From Streptomyces sp. HUAS MG91 (GTDB lineage: Bacteria > Actinomycetota > Actinomycetes > Streptomycetales > Streptomycetaceae), in the NCBI RefSeq assembly GCF_040529335.1, contig NZ_CP159534.1, positions 1,984,001 through 2,048,000 on the forward strand: a DNA stretch of 64,000 bases. The letters run 5' to 3'. Within the stretch, counting starts at the first letter, position 1; each line of letters begins with the position of its first letter. Below, piece after piece: positions 42,267 through 49,844 of this stretch. Both the position numbers and the translations under genes were made by a program. Below the pieces are notes generated by a model, which searched no databases, had not been told where the DNA came from, and worked only from the letters and a program-made list of their open reading frames with translations.

Positions 42267-43844
42267 CTACATCCAGGGCCAGTCCGCGTCCCGCCCGGCC
42301 TCGAGCAGCGCCACCATCCGGAACGCCGCGTCCGAGAGCCCGCCGAACGCGTGCCGGTTCGCGGAACCGGAGGGCGCGTGGCCCGCCCGGTACCCGGCCA
42401 GGTTCCAGGTGTAGACCGGGACCCGCGCCGGGACCTGCCCGGTCGGGTCGCCGTGCCGGCTGTAGTGCGCCTGCTCGTCGGTGACGATCAGCACCCGGTC
42501 GTGGCCGCGGTAGTGGCGCCGGACCGCCTCGGCGGTGTTCGTCCCGCCCAGGTCACCGAAGCGCTCCAGGACCTTCAGGACGGACTCGCCCTTGCGGTAC
42601 ATCACGTCCGTGCTGCCCGTGCCGAACTGCACCAGGTCGGCCCGCTCCGCCCGCAGCGCGAGCGCCGCGCCGAACACGGCGGCCGCGTCCGCCCGGTTGA
42701 GCCGCGACCGCTCGGACAGCGGGCTCCACATGGAGCCGGAGCGGTCCACCAGGATCAGCGAACGGCCCTTCAGGGACGGCACGTTGGCCAGCGAGTGGCC
42801 GAGCGCCGTCTCCAGCGGGTACGCCCAGCGCAGCGACGGGGCGTGCTGGTACGCGGCGAGGTAGCGGAACGGGAACTGCCGCGAGCGCGCCACCTCGGCC
42901 GGGTCGGAGATCCTGGCGGCGACCCGCGCCGCGACCTCGTCCGAGACGCCCGCCTCGTCGAAGTTGCGCAGGTTGCGGATCAGCGCCATCGCGCCCATGG
43001 ACGGGATCACGGCCTCCCAGGCCGCCTTGTCCATCGGGCCCTGGAGCCAGCCCGCCAGCGCCTCCCACGTCACACCCGCCGCCGCGAGCCGCTCGGCGCC
43101 GTCGGGCGCGAGCAGCACGGAGCGCCGCTCGGCGACCGGCAGGGCCATCAGCTCCCGGTGGGCGCGCAGGACGTCGCTGCCCGCCGGGGGCACGGCCGTG
43201 TCGGGGTGGTGGCGCCGGTCGAGGGCGTACCGGAACAGCTCGCCCTGCCACGGCTTGGCCGGGTCGGGCGCCGCGTGCACCAGGTTGAGGACGTCGCCGA
43301 AGCGGTAGCCCTTGGACGCGGTGTCGTACTTCAGGAGCGCCTTGCCGTGGTACAGGTGCCGCACGGCGTCGGCGATGCCGCGCTTGACCGGCTTGGGGAC
43401 GGCACGCCCGTACGTCTGCGTCCAGTAGCCGAGCAGCTCGCCGGGCTCGTCGGGGCGGCGCAGCACGGAGCCGACGACCGCCCGGTTCGACGGCCCGTCG
43501 CTCGCGCCGGCGTCCAGGCGTGCCTTCACGTACTCGGCGGCGCCCACGACCGACGCCGTACGCATGTTGCCCTCGCCGCGCAGCCAGCCGAGCAGGCCCG
43601 CGGTCCACTCCGGGTCGCTCACGGCCAGCCCGCGCACGAGCGCGGCGAACCGGTCGTCGCGGTCCGCGCCGTCCTCGTAGAAGGTGCGCTGGGAGACGAA
43701 GTTGGCGACGGCGAGCAGGAAGAGCTCGGAGCGGGCGTCCCGCTCGAAGCCGGCGCCGCCCTCGTGCGTGCGCACGGTGCGGCCGGTGGTGCGGACGACG
43801 GAACGCAGCGCCTGCTTGGCGCCCTTGCGGTTGTAACGAGCCAT
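42267..43844 (-). CDS. Ro60/TROVE-domain RNA-binding protein
   Basis: 525 residues. Residues 20-355 form the TROVE HEAT-repeat ring (FVSQRTFYEDGADRDDRFAALVRGLA, LLGWLRGEGNMRTASVVGAAEYVKARL, IRNLRNFDEAGVS are typical). The C-terminal von Willebrand A domain has an intact MIDAS: D-R-S-G-S near 365, GGTNTAE near 425 and VTDEQ near 455. In animals and in Deinococcus, Salmonella and mycobacteria, Ro proteins bind Y RNAs and misfolded RNA; in Deinococcus a Y RNA tethers Ro to PNPase for RNA degradation. Here about 400 bp immediately upstream on the same strand hold three Y-RNA-like modules. The ATG at 43844 has GGGGGGA as its ribosome site, lying in the loop of an AGAATTC/GAATTCT inverted repeat. 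Confidence 0.95.
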   Translation of the reverse strand: MARYNRKGAKQALRSVVRTTGRTVRTHEGGAGFERDARSELFLLAVANFVSQRTFYEDGADRDDRFAALVRGLAVSDPEWTAGLLGWLRGEGNMRTASVVGAAEYVKARLDAGASDGPSNRAVVGSVLRRPDEPGELLGYWTQTYGRAVPKPVKRGIADAVRHLYHGKALLKYDTASKGYRFGDVLNLVHAAPDPAKPWQGELFRYALDRRHHPDTAVPPAGSDVLRAHRELMALPVAERRSVLLAPDGAERLAAAGVTWEALAGWLQGPMDKAAWEAVIPSMGAMALIRNLRNFDEAGVSDEVAARVAARISDPAEVARSRQFPFRYLAAYQHAPSLRWAYPLETALGHSLANVPSLKGRSLILVDRSGSMWSPLSERSRLNRADAAAVFGAALALRAERADLVQFGTGSTDVMYRKGESVLKVLERFGDLGGTNTAEAVRRHYRGHDRVLIVTDEQAHYSRHGDPTGQVPARVPVYTWNLAGYRAGHAPSGSANRHAFGGLSDAAFRMVALLEAGRDADWPWM

Positions 43845-43898
43845 GAGAATTCCCCCCGAATTCTTGAGATGCGCACAGGGGGAGGCACAGCGAATGGA

Positions 43899-44040
43899 GC
43901 GTGCCCGAGGTCGGGAATCGACGACGGAAACAGTCTGGTGCTCTCGCCATTTGAGCTACGGCGACCCGAAGTCACCGACGGGATTCGAACCCGCAACCGC
44001 CAGTTCCAGGAAGTACCCGTTGTCTGCGCACCGGGCACAC
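43899..44040 (-). ncRNA. Y RNA module 2 with circularly permuted tRNA-like domain
   Basis: Read leftward, the ends pair: GUGUGCCC (44040-44033) with GGGCACGC (43906-43899), one wobble. Next come GGU paired with ACC, a 2-nt UC bulge on the 3' strand, one bulged G, and CG/CG. An inner helix GACAACGG/CCGUCGUC follows with one mismatch. The apical part is tRNA-like but rearranged: T-arm first (GCGGG, TTCGAAT loop, CCCGT), then the acceptor 3' strand CGGTGAC. A UUCGG linker joins this to the acceptor 5' strand GTCGCCG, then TA and the D-arm (GCTC, AAATGGC-type loop, GAGC). All 7 acceptor pairs form, one as G-U. This is the published layout of bacterial YrlA-type Y RNAs. It ends 54 bp before the Ro start codon. 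Confidence 0.85.
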
Positions 44041-44050
44041 ACCATCTGCT

Positions 44051-44129
44051 GCGCCTCCCGAGATCAGACCGGCCACGGCGTCGGTTTCTTGTCGAGAGAA
44101 GGAGCCGTGGCCTTCGCACCGGGAGGTGC
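44051..44129 (-). ncRNA. Y RNA module B without tRNA-like domain
   Basis: A 79-nt segment between modules 1 and 2 repeats the same Ro-binding-stem pattern. CCUCCC (44126-44121) pairs with GGGAGG (44059-44054). Then GGU pairs with AUC, a UC bulge lies on the 3' strand, a bulged G and a CG/UG pair follow. The centre is a perfect 9-bp stem GGCCACGGC/GCCGUGGCC with a 24-nt loop and no tRNA features, recalling YrlB-like Y RNAs. A local hairpin (CTTCGCACC with GGTGCGAAG, 44133-44112) competes with the outer helix, so folding depends on where the RNA is cut or started. Confidence 0.65.
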
Positions 44130-44142
44130 GAAGAATGCATGC

Positions 44143-44281
44143 GTCCAGAGATCGAGGCCGGCGGAACCGACGGATGGTGCTCTGCCACTGAGCTACACCG
44201 GCTCGAAATGCCGGCGGCGGGAATCGAACCCGCGGCCTCCCCATGATGAGTGGAAGTAGGTCCTGCCTGTCGCACCTGGAC
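44143..44281 (-). ncRNA. Y RNA module 1 with circularly permuted tRNA-like domain
   Basis: Ends GUCCA (44281-44277) and UGGAC (44147-44143) pair. Then GGU pairs with AUC, with the same UC bulge on the 3' strand, the bulged G, and CGA/UCG. The apical domain runs T-arm (GCGGG, TTCGATT loop, CCCGC at 44233-44217), acceptor 3' strand CGCCGGC, 7-nt ATTTCGA linker, acceptor 5' strand GCCGGTG, TA, D-arm (GCTC, AGTGGCA loop, GAGC ending at 44179). All seven acceptor pairs form, one as U-G. The stem sequences differ from module 2 while pairing is kept, which is covariation evidence. There is no anticodon arm; the Ro-binding stem takes its place. Confidence 0.85.
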
Positions 44282-44288
44282 AAGAACG

Positions 44289-44294
44289 ACTGTA
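44289..44294 (-). promoter_or_regulatory. Possible -10 box of the Y RNA / Ro transcript
   Basis: TACAGT on the minus strand ends 7 nt before the 5' base of module 1, the spacing expected for a housekeeping promoter. No clear -35 is visible (CTGGCA at 19 bp is the best candidate). Confidence 0.4.
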
Positions 44295-44345
44295 CGGCGG
44301 CGCGCATCAGCCATGCCAGGCATTTATTTTGCGAGAGTTCCCCGC

Positions 44346-45821
44346 GTGCACCAGGACAGGAATCCAGACTCGCGGCTCGACGACCCGACCACCGCCGAAG
44401 GCGTCGCCGACGCCGGTGACCTCGGCTACAGCAAGACGCTCAAGCCCCGCCACATCAGCATGATCGCGATCGGCGGTGCGATCGGCACCGGGCTGCTCTA
44501 CGGCGCGGGCGGAAATCTCGCCAAGGCCGGGCCCGCGCTCGCCATCGCCTATCTCGTGTGCGGGGTGTTCGCCTTCTTCGTCGTACGGGCGCTGGGCGAA
44601 CTGGTGGTGCACCGGCCGTCGTCCGGCTCGTTCGTGAGTTACGCGCGTGAGTTCCTGGGCGAGCAGGGCGCGTTCGCGGCGGGCTGGATGTACGTCCTGC
44701 AATGGTCGACCGCGGGGATGGCGGACATCACGGCGGCCGCGGTGTACGTGCACTACTGGTCGCTCTTCACCTCGGTGCCGCAATGGGTGCTCGCGGCGAT
44801 CGCCCTGGGGATCGTCCTCACGGTCAATCTCATCTCGGTGAAGGCGTTCGGCGAGATGGAGTTCTGGTTCGCGATCGTCAAGGTCGCCGCACTGGTGATC
44901 TTCCTGCTGATCGGGATCTATTTCCTCGTCTCGCGCGAGCCGGTCGACGGTCACCCGGCGGGCATCTCCCTGATCGCCGACAACGGCGGCATGTTCCCGC
45001 TGGGCATCTGGCCGGTCGTGCTGATCACCCAGACCGTGATCTTCGCGTACGCGGCCGTGGAGATGGTCGGCGTGACGGCGGGCGAGACCGCCGACCCGGC
45101 GACCGTCGTGCCGCGCGCGGTGAACTCGATCATGTGGCGGGTGGCGGTCTTCTACGTCGGCTCGGTCGTGATGCTGACGCTGATGCTGCCCTGGACGTCG
45201 TACTCGGCGAGCGAGAGCCCGTTCGTGACGGTGCTGTCGAAGATCGGGGTGCCCTCGGCGGGCGGCATCATGAACCTGGTGGTGCTGACCGCCGCGCTGT
45301 CGTCGCTCAACTCCGGGCTCTACACGACCGGCCGCATCCTGCGCTCGATGTCGATGGCGGGCTCGGCGCCGTCCTTCACCGCCCGGATGAGCCGCAGCCA
45401 TGTCCCGTACGGCGGGATCCTGCTGGTCGCGGTGGTGGCGCTGCTCGGCGTCGCGCTCAACGCGTGGCTGCCCGACAAGGCGTTCGAGATCGTCACCAAC
45501 ATCTCCTCGCTCGGCGTGATCTCCACCTGGTCGATGATCATGGTCTGTCATCTGCTGTTCGTGCGGCGCGCGAAGCAGGGCCTGGTGCACCGGCCCGCGT
45601 TCCGGCTGTGGGCCTCGCCGTGGATCGAGCTGTCGACGATCGCCTTCCTGCTGGCGGTCGTCGTCATGATGTGGTTCGACACGGACGGCGCGGGCCGGGA
45701 CACGGTCCTCACCCTGATCCCGATCGCCGCCGCACTGCTGATCGGCTGGTACGCGGTGCGGCGGCGGGTCCACCGGATCGCCGCGGAGCGCGAGGCGCCG
45801 CCGGTGGACCCGCTGAGCTGA
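44346..45821 (+). CDS. Amino acid permease (APC family, GABA/proline-type)
   Basis: 491 residues, twelve hydrophobic helices. KTLKPRHISMIAIGGAIGTGLLYGAG near residue 25-50 is the APC signature, with LGELVVHRPSSGSFVSYAREFLGEQGAFAAGWMY following. It resembles GabP/AnsP/CycA-type H+-symporters. I chose the GTG at 44346, preceded by GAGAG at 8 nt; an ATG at 44313 is in frame but would sit close to the Y RNA promoter. It is divergent from the Y RNA/Ro unit, with no obvious functional link, and nearly touches the convergent PhoX gene. Confidence 0.9.
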   Translation: MHQDRNPDSRLDDPTTAEGVADAGDLGYSKTLKPRHISMIAIGGAIGTGLLYGAGGNLAKAGPALAIAYLVCGVFAFFVVRALGELVVHRPSSGSFVSYAREFLGEQGAFAAGWMYVLQWSTAGMADITAAAVYVHYWSLFTSVPQWVLAAIALGIVLTVNLISVKAFGEMEFWFAIVKVAALVIFLLIGIYFLVSREPVDGHPAGISLIADNGGMFPLGIWPVVLITQTVIFAYAAVEMVGVTAGETADPATVVPRAVNSIMWRVAVFYVGSVVMLTLMLPWTSYSASESPFVTVLSKIGVPSAGGIMNLVVLTAALSSLNSGLYTTGRILRSMSMAGSAPSFTARMSRSHVPYGGILLVAVVALLGVALNAWLPDKAFEIVTNISSLGVISTWSMIMVCHLLFVRRAKQGLVHRPAFRLWASPWIELSTIAFLLAVVVMMWFDTDGAGRDTVLTLIPIAAALLIGWYAVRRRVHRIAAEREAPPVDPLS

Positions 45822-45825
45822 GCGA

Positions 45826-47280
45826 CTAGCGCTGGCGCTTCCAGGGGCCGGTGATGGCGAGCATGATGCCGGGCGTCTGGATGTTGGCGAACAGCGTGCG
45901 TCCGTCGGGCGAGAAGGTGACGCCGGTGAACTCGCTGTACTCCGGGTCCTCCTCGGTGCCGATGTTCAGCTCGTTGCGCGCGATCGGGTACGTACGGCCC
46001 TTCTCGGTCGCGCCGAACAGGTGCTGGACGCCCTCGCCGTCCTCGGCGATGACCAGACCGCCGTAGGGCGAGACGGTGATGTTGTCCGGGCCGTCGAACG
46101 CGCCGTCCTTCGACGGGTCGGGGTTCACGCCGAGCAGCACCTTCAGGGTCAGGGTGCGGCGCTTGGGGTCGTAGAACCAGACCTGGCCGTCGTGCTGGAC
46201 GGGGCTCTCGGTGCGGGCGAAGGAGGAGACGATGTACGCGCCGCCGTCACCCCACCACATGCCCTCCAGCTTGCGGGCGCGGGTGACCTCGCCGTCCTTG
46301 AACTGCTTGCGGGTGGAGACGGTCTTGGCGTCGCGATCGGGGACCTCGACCCAGTCGACGCCGTAGACCGTGCCGATCTTGGTGGCGCGGGAGAGGTCGT
46401 CGACGAACCGGCCGCCGGAGTCGAAGCACTTGAACGCCTGGAGGACGCCCGCGTCGTCGGCGAGGGTACGCAAGCGACCGCGCCCGTGCTTGAAGCCGTG
46501 CGGCGGCACCCAGCGGTACAGCAGGCCGTTGGGGCTCGACGCGTCCTCGGTGAGCAGCGCCTGGCCGTTCTTGGGGTCGATGACGACGGCCTCGTGGGCG
46601 TACCGGCCCAGCGCCTTGACCGGCTTGGGCGAGCGGTTGGCGCGCCGGTCGGCGGGGTCGACCTCGAAGACGTAGCCGTGGTCCTTGGTGAAGCCCTTGG
46701 AGCCGGCCTTGTCCTCGGTCTCCTCGCAGGTCAGCCAGGTGTCCCAGGGGGTGGAGCCGCCCGCGCAGTTGGTGGCGGTGCCGGCGATGCCGACCCACTC
46801 GGCGACCTCGCCGCCGCGGCGGACCTCGACGACGGTGCAGCCGCCGGCCGCCCCCGGGTCGTAGACGAGTCCCTCGGTGAGCGGCACCGGGTGCGGCCAG
46901 TCGGCGCGGGCGCCGGCCAGCTCGTGGTTGTTGACGAGGAGGGTGGTGCCGCGCGGGCCCTCGAAGGTGGCGGTGCCATCGTGGTTGGACGGGGTGAACT
47001 CGCCGGACTCCAGCTTGGTCTTCCCGCTGTAGGTGATGACCTTGTACGAGAAGTGGGCGGGCAGCGCGAGCAGGCCGGCCGGGTCGGGGATCAGCGGTCC
47101 GTAGCCGACGCCGTGCTCGTGGTGGTGGTCGTGATCGTGCCCGTGGTCGTGGTCGTGACCGTGGTCCGTGGCCGCGAGCGCGTTCGGCGCGGTGGCGAGG
47201 GCGCCGACGGAGCCGGCCAGGGCGACTCCGGCACCGGTGGCCGCGGAGCGTCTGGCGAAGTCCCTGCGAGTGAGCGACAT
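45826..47280 (-). CDS. Tat-exported PhoX/DUF839-family protein with histidine-rich N-terminus
   Basis: 484 residues. The signal SLTRRDFARRSAATGAGVALAGSVGAL has the twin-arginine motif. The mature part begins with a His/Asp run near residues 39-57 (alternating H and D, about ten histidines), likely to bind zinc, copper or iron. The propeller carries TLLVNNHELAGARADWP, WDTWLTCEETEDKAGSKGF and GRYAHEAVVIDP, typical of DUF839/PhoX proteins, which are calcium/iron alkaline phosphatases. Whether this member has all PhoX iron ligands cannot be confirmed by eye. A PHO-box-like repeat lies 65-86 bp upstream. Confidence 0.88.
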   Translation of the reverse strand: MSLTRRDFARRSAATGAGVALAGSVGALATAPNALAATDHGHDHDHGHDHDHHHEHGVGYGPLIPDPAGLLALPAHFSYKVITYSGKTKLESGEFTPSNHDGTATFEGPRGTTLLVNNHELAGARADWPHPVPLTEGLVYDPGAAGGCTVVEVRRGGEVAEWVGIAGTATNCAGGSTPWDTWLTCEETEDKAGSKGFTKDHGYVFEVDPADRRANRSPKPVKALGRYAHEAVVIDPKNGQALLTEDASSPNGLLYRWVPPHGFKHGRGRLRTLADDAGVLQAFKCFDSGGRFVDDLSRATKIGTVYGVDWVEVPDRDAKTVSTRKQFKDGEVTRARKLEGMWWGDGGAYIVSSFARTESPVQHDGQVWFYDPKRRTLTLKVLLGVNPDPSKDGAFDGPDNITVSPYGGLVIAEDGEGVQHLFGATEKGRTYPIARNELNIGTEEDPEYSEFTGVTFSPDGRTLFANIQTPGIMLAITGPWKRQR

Positions 47281-47344
47281 GTGGCTGTCTCCCGTTGTGA
47301 TGGTGTAGCGGGGGGCGGGCCTGTTTCGGCCACACGTTCTCGCT

Positions 47345-47366
47345 CGCGTATAAACGGCGGTTGAAC
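47345..47366 (-). promoter_or_regulatory. Possible PHO box of the PhoX gene
   Basis: On the minus strand, two 11-nt direct units, GTTCAACCGCC and GTTTATACGCG, match the Streptomyces PhoP unit (consensus GTTCACC at the left) in 6 of 7 and 4 of 7 positions. They sit at promoter distance from the PhoX-like gene. Confidence 0.4.
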
Positions 47367-47394
47367 ACCGTCCTAAGCCGAGGGGCCCCCTTTC

Positions 47395-48159
47395 ATGACT
47401 TCAGTGAACCTGCCGGAATCCGGACGGCGCGTGCTGGTGAGCGGCGCCTCGCGCGGCCTGGGCCGGGCGCTGGCACAGGCGTTCGCGGCGGGCGGCGATC
47501 GGGTGGCGGTGCACTACGGCTCCCGGGAGGCGGAGGCCCGCGCCACCCTCGACTCGCTGACCGGCACCGGGCACGTGCTCGTCGGGGGCGATCTGGCGGA
47601 CCCGGCGGGCGCGGCGGCGATCGCGGGGCGGGCGGCCGAGGGTCTGGGCGGGATCGACGTCCTCGTGAACAACGCGGCCGTGAACCTGCCGCACCCGCCC
47701 GCCACCACCTCGTACGAGGAGTGGTCGGAGCTGTGGCAGCGCCATGTGGCGGTGAATCTGCTCGGCACCGCGCACCTGAGCCATCTGGCCGCGCACCGCA
47801 TGATCGAGCAGGGCACGGGCGGCCGGATCGTCAACGTGGGCTCGCGCGGTGCCTTCAAGGGCGAGCCGGACCACCCGGCGTACGGGGCGACGAAGGCCGC
47901 CGTGCACGCGCTCGGGCAGTCCCTCGCGGTCGCGCTCGCGCCGCACGGGATCGGGGTGGCGTCGGTGGCGCCCGGGTTCATCGAGACGGAGCGGGTGGCG
48001 CACCGGCTGACGGACGAGGTGCGGGCGCAGAGTCCGTTCGGCCGCGTCGCCTCGGCCGAGGAGATCGCCGGGGCCGTGCTGTGGCTGGCGTCGCCGGGGG
48101 CGCAGTGGGCCTCGGGAACCGTCCTGGACCTCAACGGCGCCTCCTACCTGCGGACCTGA
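47395..48159 (+). CDS. SDR-family oxidoreductase
   Basis: 254 residues, classical short-chain dehydrogenase. VLVSGASRGLGRALAQAF near residue 13 binds NADP, VLVNNAAVN near 88 is the NNAG-type motif, a Ser lies in VNVGSRGAFKG, and YGATKAA near 160 is the catalytic Tyr-x-x-x-Lys. FabG-like; the substrate is unknown. The ATG follows the T-rich leader CCCCCTTTC without a clear purine-rich site. It is divergent from the PhoX-like gene. Confidence 0.9.
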   Translation: MTSVNLPESGRRVLVSGASRGLGRALAQAFAAGGDRVAVHYGSREAEARATLDSLTGTGHVLVGGDLADPAGAAAIAGRAAEGLGGIDVLVNNAAVNLPHPPATTSYEEWSELWQRHVAVNLLGTAHLSHLAAHRMIEQGTGGRIVNVGSRGAFKGEPDHPAYGATKAAVHALGQSLAVALAPHGIGVASVAPGFIETERVAHRLTDEVRAQSPFGRVASAEEIAGAVLWLASPGAQWASGTVLDLNGASYLRT

Positions 48160-48332
48160 CAGCCCTGACAGCGCTTTCCCGCAGACATCGGAAGAATCTT
48201 CGTAAAGAAGGTCAACAGGCGCATCCCACCGGTAAACCCAAGATTTCGCGCAGAACGTCTTGACCGCCTTCCCGGCCGTCACTAGACAGGCCCTACCTGC
48301 ATCACCGCATCACCGCATCACCCGCTGAGGGG

Positions 48333-48605
48333 GTGGCGAGCCGAGTGGACGCACGGCGGGCGCGCACCCTCCATGAGAGCCGGCTGATGAAGCTGGCCAA
48401 CGTCACGGGAGTCGGGATCGGAAGGGACGAGCACTCGGGGACGGACGTGATCGTCGTCTTCGTCACCCGGAAGGTGCCCCCGGACCGGCTCCCCGCGGAC
48501 GACGTGGTTCCCGAGGAGCTGGACGGCGTACCGGTGCGCGTGCTCGCGATCGGCGACGTCCGGTCCCGGGACGGGACGCCCGGCGAACCGCCCGAAGGGC
48601 GCTGA
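48333..48605 (+). CDS. Small protein homologous to the N-terminal domain of the adjacent protease
   Basis: 90 residues from a GTG (an alternative GTG at 48345). The core LANVTGVGIGRDEHSGTDVIVVFVTRKVPPDRLPADDVVPEELDGVPVRVLAIGDV aligns along its whole length with residues 34-95 of the protease at 48676 (LANVVGYGHG, VLVFVTQKVPESMLPERDVIPRQMDDGTP). It is therefore a free-standing copy of the protease's N-terminal domain, perhaps an inhibitor, chaperone or adaptor. Three GCATCACC direct repeats precede it (48299-48320). No known family name is recalled. Confidence 0.75.
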   Translation: MASRVDARRARTLHESRLMKLANVTGVGIGRDEHSGTDVIVVFVTRKVPPDRLPADDVVPEELDGVPVRVLAIGDVRSRDGTPGEPPEGR

Positions 48606-48675
48606 CCGGCTCCGGGAACCCCCGCACAGCAGTGCACGGCATCCATGTGCACGTCAGGGGAAGAGGTGGTCTGGC

Positions 48676-49833
48676 GTGAGCCAGCCCGAATTGATGCGAG
48701 GCCCGGCCGGCGGTCAGCTCAGCGACAGCTCCCGTCGGCAGGCACAGAGCGACTTCCTGCGGCGCGAACAGCCGCTGGCCAACGTGGTCGGCTACGGCCA
48801 CGGCGTGAAATGGGTCGACGGCCGGCCCACCGGTGAACCGGCCGTCCTGGTCTTCGTGACCCAGAAGGTGCCCGAATCCATGCTGCCCGAGCGGGATGTG
48901 ATCCCGCGTCAGATGGATGACGGCACCCCCACCGACATCGTGGCCGTCGGCCAGATCTCCGCCCAGCGGCGGCAGAGCCGGCCGGGCGCCGGGGCACGTC
49001 AGCAGGAGATGGGCTACGGGCCCGACGGCGGCGTCACCCAGCAGCTCGGCGGCATGGGCCAGCCGATGCTGGAGGAGCTGGGCGGCCTCGCGAGCTTCGA
49101 GCCGCAGGTCCTGGTCCGCCGGATGCGGCCGTGTCCGGCCGGCTTCTCGGTCGGCAACGTGGCCATCACCGCGGGCACCCTGGGCAGCGTGGTCTACGAC
49201 TTCCTGCCGGGCGCCACCGTGGACCCGCCGGGGCCCGGCCTCGGCACCCCGGCCAAGTTCTACGTCCTGTCCAACAACCACGTGCTCGCCGACGCCAACC
49301 GGGCGCAGCTGGGCAGCGTCATCCTCCAGCCCGGCACGTTCGACGGAGGCAGCAACCCGGCGGACCGGATCGCCACGCTGTCCCGGTTCATCACCATCCA
49401 GTTCGCCCCGACGACCCCGATCGACCAGCACAACAACGTGGTCGACGCGGCGCTGGGCGAGGTCCAGTTCCAGGACGCCACGCGCGAGCAGTACTTCAGC
49501 GGCGCGCCGCGTGCCTGGCGGCGCAGGGCCAATGTCGCGGTCGGCGACCTCGTGAAGAAGACCGGCCGCACGACGAACATCTCCTTCGGCCGGATCATCG
49601 CGGTCGACTCGACGATCGACGTCAACTACGGCACCGCGGGCACGGCCCGCTTCAAGGACCAGATCCTCACCACGAACATGTCGGCCGGCGGCGACTCCGG
49701 CTCCCTGGTGACCTCCCTCGACAACGTCGCGGTGGGCCTGCTCTTCGCCGGTTCCTCGCAGGTCACGGTCGCCAACCACATCGAGAACGTCCGCGCGCTG
49801 CTGCGCGTCGAGATCGCCGAGCAGCTGGCATAG
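48676..49833 (+). CDS. Trypsin-like serine protease with N-terminal prodomain-like region
   Basis: 385 residues, no signal peptide. Residues 30-95 form the domain shared with the 90-residue neighbour. After a Gln/Gly-rich linker, the chymotrypsin-fold core has the catalytic His in YVLSNNHVLADANRAQLGS near 200, Asp in NNVVDAALGEVQF near 260, and Ser in MSAGGDSGSLVTSL near 340, all intact. The arrangement resembles the NAL1-like group of intracellular trypsin-like peptidases. The GTG at 48676 is preceded by GGGGAAGAGG. It lies 70 bp after its small paralogue and 11 bp before a conserved hypothetical gene, so the three are probably one operon with a shared job that is unknown. Confidence 0.88.
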   Translation: MSQPELMRGPAGGQLSDSSRRQAQSDFLRREQPLANVVGYGHGVKWVDGRPTGEPAVLVFVTQKVPESMLPERDVIPRQMDDGTPTDIVAVGQISAQRRQSRPGAGARQQEMGYGPDGGVTQQLGGMGQPMLEELGGLASFEPQVLVRRMRPCPAGFSVGNVAITAGTLGSVVYDFLPGATVDPPGPGLGTPAKFYVLSNNHVLADANRAQLGSVILQPGTFDGGSNPADRIATLSRFITIQFAPTTPIDQHNNVVDAALGEVQFQDATREQYFSGAPRAWRRRANVAVGDLVKKTGRTTNISFGRIIAVDSTIDVNYGTAGTARFKDQILTTNMSAGGDSGSLVTSLDNVAVGLLFAGSSQVTVANHIENVRALLRVEIAEQLA

Positions 49834-49844
49834 GGGGTGACGTC

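Noticed and set aside
43941..44233. Two ordinary tRNA genes on the minus strand
   Set aside because: T-arm and D-arm motifs are strong, but the T-arm precedes the D-arm and no anticodon stem lies between them; the acceptor strands pair only in a circularly permuted fold. Y-RNA modules next to a Ro gene explain this better.
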